NCBI RefSeq assembly: GCF_000003815.2
Contig: NC_049988.1
Location: 19,272,723 to 19,336,722, forward strand
Source of the DNA: Branchiostoma floridae
Taxonomy: Eukaryota; Chordata; Leptocardii; Amphioxiformes; Branchiostomatidae
Direction of reading: 5' to 3'
Length of the DNA stretch: 64,000 bases
Shown here: positions 33,091-44,623 of the stretch, in pieces
Numbering within the stretch: position 1 is the stretch's first letter
Layout of the letters: each line of letters opens with the position of its first letter
Translations under genes and position numbers: made by a program
Notes under the pieces: generated by a model
What the model was told of the DNA's origin: nothing
The model's input: the letters and a program-made list of their open reading frames with translations, nothing else
Databases searched by the model: none

Positions 33091-35344
33091 ACTAGTAGTC
33101 TTGCCACTCTTTGGCAACAAACAGCTACTAATACGGCCATGGTGGGACATGAAAAACAGTTTATAATGGTATGTGGATTCTCCTACATGGGGGTGTCGGT
33201 AGAGTGTGTAATTAGAAAGGACACACCAGACTACACATTCTGTGCAGGAGATGGGTCGTCAAATTGATTTGGGAAATATCAAAGAGGGAGCGTTACGCCA
33301 AGTCAGCACCTACTGATGAGGAGGAGTATCGATTCTTTAAGATGACTCACTGGATGCTGATAACGAAATTACTGCAGATACATATTTGCACTCGCTTTGG
33401 ACATGCCCTGAATGTTGAGGTGCAAGTCTTTCCATGACTTTAGAGACCAGAGATACAATTTTGTAACACTTATTAACATTCTTGAAGCATTTAAGTTACC
33501 TCAAACACAAAGCATGATTTGCAAACTGATATGCAAAATTTCTAATTCTAACTCTGGTTCTCCCAATGTTTATACATGGGGTAACCTTTATCCGTTATAT
33601 TTGAAAACGGTATTTAGGGCAATCAAGTCCACCTGGGCAGTATAGATGGTTTTTAAATTGTTCATCAATGTTTTCGATATATTGCAGTCTGAAACCACCA
33701 TCCATCGACTTGACATGGGTAAATAGCTGTTTTCAAAAACAATGGAAATATGTATCCTGCGGATGAAGTAGCTTTACTTATGTATTTCAGCACAGATGGC
33801 TACTAGTACATAAAACTACCCTTCCTTCCTTCTTAAGTTCTTTCCTTTCTGGCAAAATGGAAGTACTTTGTCGTCAGCCATAATTAATGAGCAAAATGAC
33901 AGGTGTGACAGTTGTGTTAGGTGTTATGGAACACACCTGTACGAAGTGCCTGGGCCTATTCTGGGGTTCGAAAACCTCCAAATTAAAAAAAAATAAAACA
34001 ATCTAACTTTCTGGTTCAGTAAAATTAAAAAAAACAATGAGGATATTTTATGGTAATATTGGCCAATAACTTTTAAGACATTTAGGGTCAGATATAGTAC
34101 ATCATCAACAAACCTGCAAAGTATGCTGGGAGCTCCAGTGCATTATGGTCTTTTATTAGGTGTTTTAGAAGTCTATTGAAAATCTAGCTTTTTCTTCTTC
34201 AGGAAAATCAGCAAAACGAGGGGATTCCATTTACCCATAATTCATGAGGAAACTGTCGGACATCAATCTTGCCCCAAAACACACACCTGCACACCCTAGT
34301 GCATTGTGGGATGGGTAAAAATGTCCGTGTTGGGCACAATACAATGTAACGTCTACCTTGTCAAAGGATGAAAAATGAGATTCCATTTTTTGCTGATCCA
34401 TCCAAATCTCAGACTTCAAGCATTGAAAGCCTTGTAACCTGTTCAAAGTACAGTTGCATGCTGGGGCCTGAAACAGTGTTTTTAGGTCGTTCTAATTTTA
34501 GCAGGGATCAAGGTATGACTGTCTGCACTTTAAACGGAGACAGTGCAAACATTTTTAGATCGTGTTTCTCTTTTATCTATAGGTGTAACTTATGTTGTGT
34601 CTGCTCGTAACAAATCAACACTTCTGAATCGTTTCAATTATGGGTATATTTATAGACCTATATGTAAGCTTTTTATAGCAGGTATAGAAACTATGTTTAG
34701 GTTGGAAGGGAAACACTTGTTTTGCTATATATCATTATCATATACCTGTTATGCTACTCCTGTTTGCAAAACTTGAATCCTGTGCTATATATGCATCCTT
34801 GATTGAGATCGTTGTGCTTTGCTAGCTGAATACTGTGCTATATTCTGTTACCAAGTTGTGTTGTGTTTTGCTAGCTGTTAAAACAGTGCAGTTTAAAACT
34901 CTGCTTTAGTTAGAAGTGTACAGTGGAGTGCGAAGCCCCGAGTTTAGACTTCAATAAGTTATTTCACAGAACGATAGATTCATAGAATGATAGTTTGCTC
35001 TCTTATCTACATTGTTTACACTCCTGACCCCTTTACTCAGTCCAGTAGTCACTAGTTTGTGGTATGACATAACAACGTCGCTATCTGCGAGCACAAGCCA
35101 AGTTTGGACCCAGTTACCTCATAAAATAGTAGAATGATAGTTTGTTCTCTTACATGTATCTACATTGTCTATATTCATACTGCTGACAGTTTATACAGTT
35201 GACCCTTTTACCCAGCCCAGTAGTCACAAGTTTGAGGTATGACATAACGGCGTCGTTATCCAAACGCACACAGTATGTTCTCCGTCATTGGTTCTCACAA
35301 CCAGGTGATTTCTGACCCCTCCCACCATGAGTAAACCCACAGGT
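33091..35344. other. Non-genic intronic stretch
   Basis: Unique-looking AT-rich sequence. I see no exon, RNA gene or repeat copy except a TACATGGGGTAACCTTTATCCGTT piece near 33574 related to the repeat near 10978. Open frames up to 80 residues lack recognisable domains. Confidence 0.45.
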
Positions 35345-36020
35345 ATGCACCACCAGGTGAGCCCCGGGGGCGTTACCTGTCACACCTGCCCTGTAGCAGT
35401 CTACCTGGAGGGACGACTATGTAAAACACCTGGGCACCAGGTAAACAACACAAGTGTGGGAAAATGCTGAGGACTGGACGAAAAACATCTGGAGAGTCAT
35501 TTGTGCTATTTTGGTTTGTCATTTTAAGTGCACTAAACTTTAGGTAGAGGCATTATCTATCTCACCTGCCCCGTAGCAGTCTACCTGGTGGGATGTCTAA
35601 GTAAAACACCTGGCCAACAGGTTAACAACACAAGTGTGGGAAAATGTGCAGGGCTGGCCCCTAAACAACTGGGGGAGTAATTTTGTGGCATTTTTGTTTG
35701 TCATTTAGTGCACTAAACTTTAGGCAGGGGCATTACCTGTCTCACCTACCTTGTACTACTAGTAATCTACCTGTTTGGACAACTAAAGTTAAAATACCTG
35801 GTACCAGGTAAACAACACAAGTGTGGGAAAATGTTGAGGACAGGACGAAAAACAACTGGGGAAGTCATTTGTGCCATATTTCTTTCTCAATTACTGAATT
35901 AGTCAATTGTGTGTGGCAAGTCAGGGGATTGAAATCAAGGTACTCTGGGTTTGGGGACAAACACCATATAAATGTAAACAATACAAGTGTGGGAAAATAA
36001 TGAGGGCTGGACCAAAAAGT
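35345..36020 (+). repeat. Tandem repeat of about 180 bp, 3.5 units
   Basis: CACCTGCCCTGTAGCAGTCT / CACCTGCCCCGTAGCAGTCT / CACCTACCTTGTACT start units near 35380, 35561 and 35742. AACAACACAAGTGTGGGAAA follows in each, and a last partial unit is near 35975. Confidence 0.88.
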
Positions 36021-37356
36021 AGAGGAGATTTTGTACAATTTTGTTTGCTTTGTTTGTATTTTGTAACAGGACTGGTACACTACTTCAAGGCACAACACAT
36101 TGACTTGCACTGTAAGAGAGTTGACAACAACTGTAGATAACATTTTTCATCCTAGCGTAGCGGTATTTGAATGAACAAAACTGTCTTAGGAAAGTCAAGC
36201 CAAAGGTAATGAATTAATAAATTAATCATTTTCTACAAGAATGTTGAAAGAAAAAACTGACATTTGCAGCTTTGACAGTTTCCCTGACCACTGAATATAT
36301 ACAATTTCATTTTCTCATGATATTACTGGTTAAGAAAACGAATTTCCCCCTTTTTGATTCTAATTCCTTCAGGATATAATATTTCCTGTGTGTTTCTGTT
36401 TTTTTTGTGTCTTGAGATTTCCTAATGAAGTTGAGTAAATGTTGTGACATGGTCTCGTACAAAGGGAAAAATTGTCTTGTATACTGTAACAAATTAACGT
36501 CCCTTTATAATGAGGGCCTTGGAGATTGGGTGCTTACAAAGTTTGAGTTTGCAACTGTTTGTCCCAGAGGTGGCTTATTACAGGCATTGCTTATAATTAT
36601 CACTATGTGCAGGCAGTACAGCCTTTGTTAAATTAAAATGAAGATATACTATAAAGATTGGGCTTGCGCATATGTATCAAGGCAGTCTCAAGGACCCATC
36701 TTTCTGTCCTGACACAGAAATTTGCTAGTCTGGAGGGATAAGGATATAATAAATCACCATATTAATAATTATGTATAAGGCACCAGGCATGCATCTTTTC
36801 CGCAAAGGCATAGACATTGAATTCTCGATTTTTTTATGTACTGTACAGGAAAAGCTTTAATAGTAATACTTGTAATTTGTACCGAAATGGCCAAAATATG
36901 TGTAATACTTCAACTAAAAGGTGGTCCTACTGAATTTAGCTTTAAAAGAGTAAACTTTTCTTTGTAAATTGTATCATTTCCTTCTATTTTCTACCACTTT
37001 GCAATTTTCGCTCCTCAAAAAAACCCTTTATCTTCCTCAAAGGCGATTAGCCTCCTCATGCTGTTTACAAACTTACAGTAACTAAAATCTCTTCTGTTCT
37101 TCACAAGTTCAAGATCACCCAGAAACAGGCTGGCCTTTGTCCAGCGGTCTGAGCAGGAATGTTGTAGGAGGGCCTGTAATGGCTGTATGTGTGGGTGGGG
37201 TAAGAGGACCTTTCAAGTTCAACTTCAGTCACACAAACTTCCCTGTGTGTCTTGAACTTGGGCCACATTAGTATATTTCTTTGGTTTTCAATTTTTTTTA
37301 ATTATGGAAATGAGAGGACAAGATATAACAGTAAAACTTGATTCCAGATCTGACTA
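36021..37356. other. Non-genic intronic stretch
   Basis: No gene or repeat recognised. Confidence 0.4.
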
Positions 37357-37503
37357 CAGTCAAGCCTGTACAAGTGACAACCTCTGTATAAGGATCACCT
37401 GATCATTGTCGTGATTGTGATCGTTTTCGGTGGTCTTTTGGATAATTTGTCACATTTGAACAACATTGAGAATCCTTCCTGCAGTGACCACCTGTTAACC
37501 TCT
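37357..37503. mobile_element. CAGTCAAGCCTGTAC-ended MITE, probably Tigger-like
   Basis: CAGTCAAGCCTGTACAAGTG with GACAACCT, then internal GGATCACCTGATCATTG and a right part CAGTGACCACCTGTTAAC. It resembles 23370-23510. TA precedes the left end. Diverged, non-coding. Confidence 0.45.
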
Positions 37504-37770
37504 TCCAATTGGTATTATTTTCTTATTCAAACATGAGAAACTGATTGAGAGCCAACTAACTGCCTTGCCTAACCAAGGGTCCTACAGGTTAAAACTCCCC
37601 TGATGTTTGTTGTTACCTAATGCTAGAGGAACAAGGAAGAATGTTTCATTTTGGTCACAAGACAGGAAATGTGGGCGTAAAAGTCTCCCTGTCAGCCAAA
37701 TCTTCAAGAGGTCAAAGGAAAAGTAGAAAAGTAATAGCGGATGTATGGTACAAATTTAGCTGTCTTCAGC

Positions 37771-37930
37771 TGTTTTCCGTAAGGCGTAAGCAAGCTATTT
37801 TGATTTCCCATAATTCCTGACGAAAACTGTTGTTTTCACGTTATTCTTAACGAGGTCACAAAATTTGGCGCAAATGCCGTTCTTGAATTTAGCGCAATAC
37901 GTAGTATGTTCTTCCCCCATGCAGACCCTC
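37771..37930. mobile_element. MITE, GAGGGTCTGCATG family, copy 4, left end lost
   Basis: Starts inside the family consensus at TGTTTTCCGTAAGGCGTAAG and ends CCCATGCAGACCCTC. The left 12-15 bp are missing, so no duplication can be scored. It is the most diverged copy. Confidence 0.8.
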
Positions 37931-38464
37931 TTGTGACAGAGAACGTTGTCCTAGATCCTCCTTGTCTTCAGACAGTTCTGTCTTTATCAAAATCGTCGGA
38001 CAAAATAAAACTATAACCGAATTTGACCAATTTTCAGGTCATACCCTTAAAGGTGCCACACCCAAAACGTGAGATGGAGAAAAAACTACATAACTCATAA
38101 ATTATTGACACTGATAGGGGCCCCGTTCATACTGAAGTGTCATACATTATTAATGTGCGGAATCGGGCAGATTTTCGCTATGAATGGGCCACCTCCGGTC
38201 ATAGTAAAGTCGCCAGCTGGAGGCACAACCCATTTCTCCATATTCCGATCCACATAAAAAAAGCGGCTATAAAATTTCGTTAAGTAGGTCAACCAGTGGT
38301 GGAACAAAGACATATGACGAGTTTTAAATTTTGGAACTGTCAACAGAAAGAATTTTTATCTTTTGCGATTTAATGAAACATTTAAAAGACATAACATTTC
38401 TTATGCATTGCTAAATATGTACCCGTATCAAAAGTGGGTTCATATTTGGAGTTTTTACTTTATG
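37931..38464. other. Non-genic intronic stretch
   Basis: No gene or repeat recognised. Confidence 0.4.
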
Positions 38465-39000
38465 AAGCTACAGTTGACACATTTTATCCTATTAATAGAC
38501 ATATTTTATGATTTTCTTTTTGACTGTAAATTCAGGGGCATACACTGAAGGAGTTCTCAGGATTTCCTTGCAATCTCCAAGGAGGAAATGCCATCTTCAA
38601 GAGCAAATTCTTGTGAAATTCCAGCCCAAGCTACATCTGACAATCACATATTACCTTATTTATAGACACATTTTATGATTTTTATTTTACAGTAAATTCA
38701 AGGGGGGGGGGGTCACTGAAGAAGCTAATACGATTTCCTTGCAATCTCAAAGGGGGAAATGCTGTCTTCAAGTGCAAATTCTTGTGAAATTCCAGCCCAA
38801 ACTACATCTGACAATCACATATTACCTTATTTATAGACACATTTTATGATTTTTATTTTGACAGTAAATTCGGGGGGGGGGGGGGGGAGGGCACTAAAGG
38901 AGTTATCACGATTTCCTTGCAATCTCAAAAAAGGAAATGCCGTCTTCAAGTGCAAATTCTTGTGAAATTCCTGCCCCAAACATCTGGACCATGTCAGGTA
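38465..39000 (+). repeat. Tandem repeat of about 175 bp with expanding G tract
   Basis: ATTTTATGATTTTxxTTTT followed by a G run and GATTTCCTTGCAATCTC occurs near 38500, 38670 and 38845. The G run is 4 in unit 1, 11 in unit 2 (38702-38712) and 16 in unit 3 (38872-38887). Confidence 0.9.
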
Positions 39001-39112
39001 TTACAGCCTGCATGTTTAGGGACCCGCCCCCACACTGTTCAGTGTGTCTGCTTTTTTAGCAGGAAACCCAAGACAGGACAATTCACAGGGGGGTTTTAAC
39101 TACTGGATAGTT

Positions 39113-39247
39113 TTACCTGGGATAGAAATAAAGTAGCGTGGGTACCATCCTCTGTAGTAACCACTGGCTCAATCTTTTCACTTGCTCAAGTAAAGATTGT
39201 GTCAGTGGTTACTATGGAGAATGGCACCCTTGGTAGAAAGATAGGTA
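39113..39247. mobile_element. Short fold-back element
   Basis: TTACCTGGGATAGAAATAAAG, GGGTACCATCCTCTGTAGTA and ACCACTG on the left pair inversely with CAGTGGTTACTATGGAGAAT, GGCACCCTTGGTAGAAAGATAGGTAA on the right. The loop is short and there is no coding capacity. Confidence 0.7.
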
Positions 39248-40549
39248 AAGGCTAAATTATTTAGTAAATAGTCATCCTCAACGAAGTATGATGAGGATCT
39301 GCATGTGTTACGATCTTAATTCAACGTTTATCTTACTCGGCACACTCTAATTCAACATTAAGAATTATTGGTATATTGTTCAGGAAGCGTTACATTACTT
39401 GTTTTCCTGAATTCATTGCCATAATCGAGATATTTTCAATGAAAATTGCAGATAAAACTACTGACAACTTCCATAATTAATTGTAAGTACTAGAAAAACA
39501 AAAGATCTGATTAATTCTATTTGATTGATATTTCACTGCCTTTGCAGAAAGGATTTACACATTTGCAGGTAGAATTGTTGTCATTGTCACAGGTGAAAGA
39601 AAAGGAGAGTCATTTTGAGCCCAGTACAGGTACTGCCAACCCAGGGTAATTTATGTGGGTGGTTATAACGTGACAAAGATGTGGGGCATGAATGGACTAC
39701 AGTTGGGAAAATCCAGATGAATGAACTCCTGTCCTAATCACGCGAACCCTGGCTCTTTCACAATCATACCGGCCACTGTCTGATGTAGACTTTCTATGTG
39801 TTCAACTCGCTTCTGTTTGTGTTTCGTTACTTGTCGAATTACCTTGATAATTGCAATTTGCCCTAAAGCAAGTGGTTGTTATTTGTAAACAAGTGTGCTA
39901 TATTTATCTAGCTGTGCTGGTGTCTAAATGTAACGTTATAAAATGCTGGGGAGGCGGTTATAATTATTTCTAAACCCGTGCCAAGTATGTTATTGATATG
40001 GACTAGCTGTGATTGCGACGTTACAGCGTCGGGCCAATAGGAAAAATCGCGACGGAAAATCCCATGGAAAATACCGACTGTGCTGCGCAACACCCTAGCT
40101 AGTTCCACTACCAGATTTTCAAATATTTTCACATTTTGCCAAACCGACTCAATCTGGCGATATTTTTCAATCGTACTGTTGACAATAAGGACATATTTTC
40201 TCGTGAAAATATCGGGAAACCCTCACAATTCCACATGTAGCGACCCCACCCTAAAAATTTCAGGCCATTTAAAATTCATAAATTTGTTTGGCGATCTCAG
40301 GGGAAAACGACCTCCGTTACCCCTTTGTTATATTTTTCCTGGGTATATCATATGTCCCTCTCCTAAATGACCCTAAAAATTCCACACTTTAAAGGTACCG
40401 TTTTAAATTAAAAATCCGAATGTGCCACTCCGTACCATACGGCCGCCATTTTCAGCAGACGACAAAATCTGACCGATTTCGTAATGGCCAATTTCCAGCT
40501 GGCGTATAATGCTCTACAGCAAGCGGATAAAATAAAAACAATAACTTAC
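39248..40549. other. Non-genic intronic stretch
   Basis: No gene or repeat recognised between the fold-back element and the first coding exon. Confidence 0.4.
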
Positions 40550-40966
40550 CCAGCCTCCGTTTTCTTGTAGCCATTGTGCCAGGTTGTTGTCAATGTACTG
40601 CACAGTCCAGTCCACATATCTGTCTACAAACTGCGGCATTTCCCGTTCTACGGCCGTTACCGTGCATGCTCCCGTGAAGGCTACCAGGGCGACCAGTCTC
40701 CCCCACCGAACACCCTCTCTGAACAGCTCCGCTACGACGTTGTGATACTTCTGGTAGGCTGTGTCGGGAGTTAGGTGGAGCTGGTCGCCCATTTCGTCGA
40801 ACTGCTCCCGGTATCTTTCCTCGAACTTGTCGCCGAGTTCCCGCATGAGTCGGTGAGCGTCCGTGGGAGGGGGTAGAGGGGGTGCGTTGGGCCAGGGCAG
40901 GCCCTTTTTGTTCAGTTTGTAAAAGACATAGTCGGTCACAATGGACCTGGAATCCGACTGGACCAT
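40550..40966 (-). CDS. Bcl2-like: Bcl-2-like apoptosis regulator, coding exon 1 (BH4, BH3, BH1, BH2)
   Basis: Encodes residues 1-139 of a 181-residue multidomain Bcl-2 family protein. Such proteins bind BH3 helices of pro-apoptotic relatives in a hydrophobic groove on the outer mitochondrial membrane. The start is the ATG at 40966 in a strong context (ACCATGG); the frame stays open upstream but with no Bcl-2-like sequence. Visible regions: BH4 at 6-25 (SRSIVTDYVFYKLNKKGLPW), BH3-like helix 39-53 with MRELGDKFE (Gly-Asp 45-46), BH1 at 80-99 with RWGR at 87-90, and BH2 at 132-139 (WLQENGGW). The helix after BH3 and HLTPDTA are closest, from memory, to BCL2L2 (Bcl-w). BH4 plus BH1-3 suggests a pro-survival member. 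Odd point: Arg replaces the usual Asn of NWGR. The donor GGCTGG|GTAAGT ends the exon in phase 0; exon 2 is 24608-24736. Confidence 0.95.
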
Positions 40967-41015
40967 GGTTAAGGTTTGACTTCCCTCCGTGTTTTTGCCA
41001 AGGTCCGGCAAGCTC
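40967..41015 (-). other. Probable 5' UTR piece with possible acceptor
   Basis: On the minus strand TTTGGATTCTTTTAG|GAG at about 41016 looks like a splice acceptor about 50 bases upstream of the ATG. The 5' UTR may therefore be split, with its first exon further up toward 41.2-41.6 kb. Inference only. Confidence 0.35.
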
Positions 41016-41299
41016 CTAAAAGAATCCAAACACCTCTGTACAATCCGAGGTTCCTTGCCTGTTCCAGAAACGCGAAGAAGACCACCCTGCTCGCTGGGAA
41101 CCTGGTTCGAATCCCACCAACACAGATCCAGCACACACAGCGTCAGCCTACCTACATGGCACAACACACAGGAAAGTACAGTCAGTTTGCAGGTTTACAC
41201 AGATCTACGTAGCTACACATCCACAAATAAACACTCACAACTCTCGTTAGAAACCCTCCCCTACCTCCCGAATCTCGGTGGCAGTCCGGAAGCCCTGGA

Positions 41300-41650
41300 C
41301 AAGTGAATCAGCAAGTTTAAAACTGAGAGGGGGTCCACAACGGGCGTCCCAAACGCGAGTCTTCGGAGCCCAAACCTCGTCCTGCCGACCCCTAAAGCAC
41401 AATGGGCGCTGCGAGTGGAAAAGAAGTTAGGGCGTGGTCGCAGATCCGTCAAATTCGCTGCGATTTGGGGTGAAAACCGACGTTTTTGGCGCAGAAAAGC
41501 ACCTGAAACGGTAGGTAGGACCGGACCTGTACCCCTGTTTAAATGTCCGAGGTCGGGATTGACAGGGGAACGGCTAAAAATGGGCGGAGCCCCGCGTTCG
41601 ATCTGGTTTCACGGCCGGTGGATCGAGCGGAGTCACCCCCTCCGGATTGT
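41300..41650 (-). promoter_or_regulatory. Candidate CpG-rich promoter region of the Bcl-2-like gene
   Basis: GC- and CpG-rich relative to its surroundings. It contains TTTGGCGC-type (E2F-like) sequence near 41484 and a GACCACGCCC GC-box-like site on the minus strand near 41434. It lies 0.35-0.7 kb upstream of the start codon. No TATA box is evident. It is bounded upstream by a MITE at 41659. Position and composition are the only evidence. Confidence 0.35.
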
Positions 41651-41658
41651 TCTGGAGC

Positions 41659-41842
41659 ATTCTCCAAGCAGAAGTTAGGATATGACTGGATTTTTGAAGT
41701 CCTTTTTGGCACTTTATTTTTCTTTCAAATTTTCAGCTGGCGATCAAAAAGAAAACCTGACAAAATATATAGAAAGCCGGATAGACACACTAAAAAGACG
41801 TCATATAATACCAGCCGAAGCCTAACATCTGATTGGAGAGTA
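41659..41842. mobile_element. MITE, TACTCTCCAAGCAGAGGTT family, copy 4
   Basis: The left ATTCTCCAAGCAGAAGTTAG and right AGCCTAACATCTGATTGGAG are inverted repeats ending AGTA. It lies at the upstream edge of the candidate promoter region. Confidence 0.8.
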
Positions 41843-42336
41843 AAGGGGGAACTGCAAGAAGTAACGTATGCGTTTAGTTTATCACTGTAGTTAGTAATTA
41901 TGAATTCCTCATTAAATACGAAAGAATTTGACTGGAATAAGCTAGCTATAGGGTGCAGTAGAAGCAAATTTACAAGCACAAGAAGTCCATAACGTTAATA
42001 TTGAGTTGTATCACTACCCATTTTCATCAGTATAATTCTATTGCACACTAATTAAAACGTTTACAAACAAGAAAAATTGGACTTCTTAATCCTACGTCTT
42101 AATCTTTAATAGTACGTAGCACGTTATATGTTATCCTGAATTCATTGTTAACCAAAATTGGCTTGTTTCCGATTCATGAGCACTTGAAATTATTATTGTC
42201 ATCCTTTTTAGTTCAATTTCAAATACGAATTTTCTTGTCCTTATGATATAAAAGATAAAAGCTCCTTGCTTGCTCCCATAAGTCCCACTACCCATAGTCA
42301 ATGACATTCTAGGGAGGGATTATCTTAGAGGAAGAA
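41843..42336. other. Non-genic stretch
   Basis: No gene or repeat recognised. Ends with the eight-base target copy of the following element. Confidence 0.4.
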
Positions 42337-44123
42337 CAGCGTTCCCGCCAGGTTTTTGAAAGTATGCGTCCAAATATTTGGGAGGGGCGTAATGAGCGCC
42401 GGAGGCGCGAGACGAGCGCCGCAGGCGCTCGCATTCTAGGGGGGTCCGGGGGCATGCTCCCCCGGGAAAATTTGGATTTTCAAACCCTCTAGAACACAAT
42501 TTCCTGCAATTTGAGAGGATAATCATGCACTTGAGATTGGATGTCGGTTGCCTCTTTTACTCCCATTTTCAGTTATCGACGACCACCCTCTTCATCAAAA
42601 TACGTTATATTAAAAAAAAACTGTAAGCACAGGGAATCAGCCTTCCGTGATCTGGCCCGGGTATTATTTGTCCAGACATATCTATATGAAAATTTTGGAT
42701 TTTTGATACTTCGAAACAGGGCTCTAGCGGCCTAGCCTGTCCGTCAGCCCGTGAAAAAAATTCTGCCAATTTTTTTCCGTCATTGAAAAAAAAAAATGTC
42801 TAACGTTACCTCGTGCGATCGATGTTGCGCCCTCCCGCATCAAAAATTTTTCCGAGACGATAAAATAATGGCGCCATCACACTTTGTGTCTTTTTTCTAT
42901 TTTGCCCGATGATTTTAGTCAAATTTTTTGAATCGGTGGGGTTTTACATGGCCTTGCCGTCATTTTCCACGAGCGTGCGTTTGTTCCTGCGACCTCAGGT
43001 AACCCCGTTTTCGGCGTGAAATCTTTGGCTGGATTTCTTTTTAAATAGATCAAGAACGTTATACATTACTCGAGGAGGACGATCTGCTGCCTCTTTGGCA
43101 GTGATCATTGCCGGTGTAACCTTGAAGCAGTAGCCAGAAAGACGGCGCTGCGATCGACGGTCCGTCTGGGGAGGGGAGCGTGCCGTGCCATGTGCCACGG
43201 AGTGCACAGCCGACTCGATCGACGCTTGACAACAATATTGCGGCCCCTTTTCTGCCGCAAATTTTGTCTTTTTGAAATAAAAGAAATTTTGTAAATAAGA
43301 AATAAAGTGTATAGTTTTGGATTCTTCACTTATTTACCGCGCACCGTTTTTTGTTAGCAGCTAGGGAAGAAACTCAAGTTGCCAGACGACACGGGCGGCT
43401 ACCAACGTCACGTGCGCTAATACTCGGTAACTTTTGTTTTTTTTTCCGGTGACCAATAACAGAGTGCAACATTACATTTATCAAACGCTGATTGGTTATT
43501 AAGATGATTGGATTTGGACCTGGTGGCCAATCTAGACTGCTTGGCGCTAGCGGCCTGTTGTCAAAGATACCGACTGCCAATCAACTGCAGTGTGAGAACT
43601 TTTGTTGAGATGTGCAGCACTCGCGCAGAGCAGTTTGCTTGTTCAATACTAGTATTACCCACAAATCTTTAACAAATACGTGAAACTGAGGACAAGTAAG
43701 TATCATGTTAATATCAGAATATAAAATCTGCATGAGATTTCTTCGAGTGTTAAAGAATGCTGACTGTCAGACGTATTTCACGGACTACAAAAAATTACAT
43801 TGCGCAACGGACAGCTCAGACTGGCGCGTGGCTGGGTGTGTCGCACATGGGTCCGCTAGTTGTAAAACGTGCCGCGCTCCGCCCCATGCCCAGACTACTA
43901 GGATGACCGGAAAGTGAAGAATTTGAAGTATAAATTGTAAAGGTAGGATTCCTTCGTATAAAGACAGATTTTTAAAAAGATTCCAGATACATTTTGTACA
44001 CTGGTGGTACAGGTCAGCCTTTCTTTCATATTTTTTTATGGACGCATTCAGCTGAGCCGAGTGCGTCTTTCCAGAAAAAAATGCGTCCAAAGACGTAAAG
44101 ACGTATGCCTGGCGGGAACGCTG
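42337..44123. mobile_element. 1.8-kb non-autonomous hAT-like element
   Basis: The inverted ends CAGCGTTCCCGCCAGG and CCTGGCGGGAACGCTG are exact. AGGAAGAA directly flanks both sides (42329-42336 and 44124-44131), a perfect 8-bp target duplication as made by hAT transposases. GCGTCCAAA is subterminal on both sides in inverse orientation. The left part holds a GC-rich GAGCGCCGGAGGCGCGAGAC / GAGCGCCGCAGGCGCTC stretch and a CCGGGGGCATGCTCCCCCGG palindrome. No transposase (DDE or BED finger) is recognisable, so it is non-autonomous or internally deleted. Confidence 0.9.
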
Positions 44124-44409
44124 AGGAAGAATCTAATTCCAAAAGAGATGGATTGAATCGACAATTTCTAGGGGCTTATCTTGACTTTAAAAGAACATAG
44201 AAAAATATGGTATCGGTATCAAGTTTTCTTTACCACATTTTCCCCTTTGTTCTTGTTAAATCAAATAGAGACTAGCATTGTTTGCGATACCTTTTATAGA
44301 AAACAAAAGCCTCAATGGATGTCATAATAAGAATTGTGGTTGCTTTCCCTATCAATACATTTGTTCCAGTTCAAGAAATATTGTAAGAAGTGTCAATTTA
44401 TAGATCAAG

Positions 44410-44623
44410 TACTATAAATGCATTTAAGTTCGCGTGGATTTAATTTCGCGGTAGCGGGAAAAGGGACTTTTCGCGTTGGTTTTCATTTCGCGGTAACACC
44501 ATAGACTGTAGTCTAATACCATAGTAGAAAAATATTCGCGGTGGTTTTAAGTTCGCGGTGAAGTGGTCACCGCGAAAACTGCGAACATTAATCCACCGCG
44601 AACATTTCTGCATTTACGGGATA
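44410..44623 (-). mobile_element. Palindromic MITE, TACTGTAAATGCA family, copy 2
   Basis: Reverse-oriented relative of 4352-4546: starts TACTATAAATGCATTTAAGT and ends GAACATTTCTGCATTTACGG. It contains TTCGCGGTGGTTTTAAGTTC and inverse segments. The outer ends are slightly decayed. Confidence 0.85.

Larger units (their letters stand above)
24737..40549 (-). other. 15.8-kb intron of the Bcl-2-like gene
   Basis: Bounded by a donor GTAAGT (minus strand, from 40549) and an acceptor ending CAG (24739-24737). It is phase 0 and lies directly after the BH2 Gly-Gly-Trp. Contents are listed separately: tandem blocks at 25.7-26.3, 26.8-27.3, 27.3-27.8, 28.5-30.7, 31.1-32.2, 35.3-36.0 and 38.5-39.0 kb, plus several MITEs. 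I see no additional exon with a Bcl-2 domain inside. Confidence 0.85.

Noticed and set aside
41100-41130. tRNA gene or SINE suggested by GGTTCGAATCCC
   Set aside because: A perfect B-box string but no A box at the right distance and no acceptor-stem pairing; it also lies upstream of the Bcl-2-like start.
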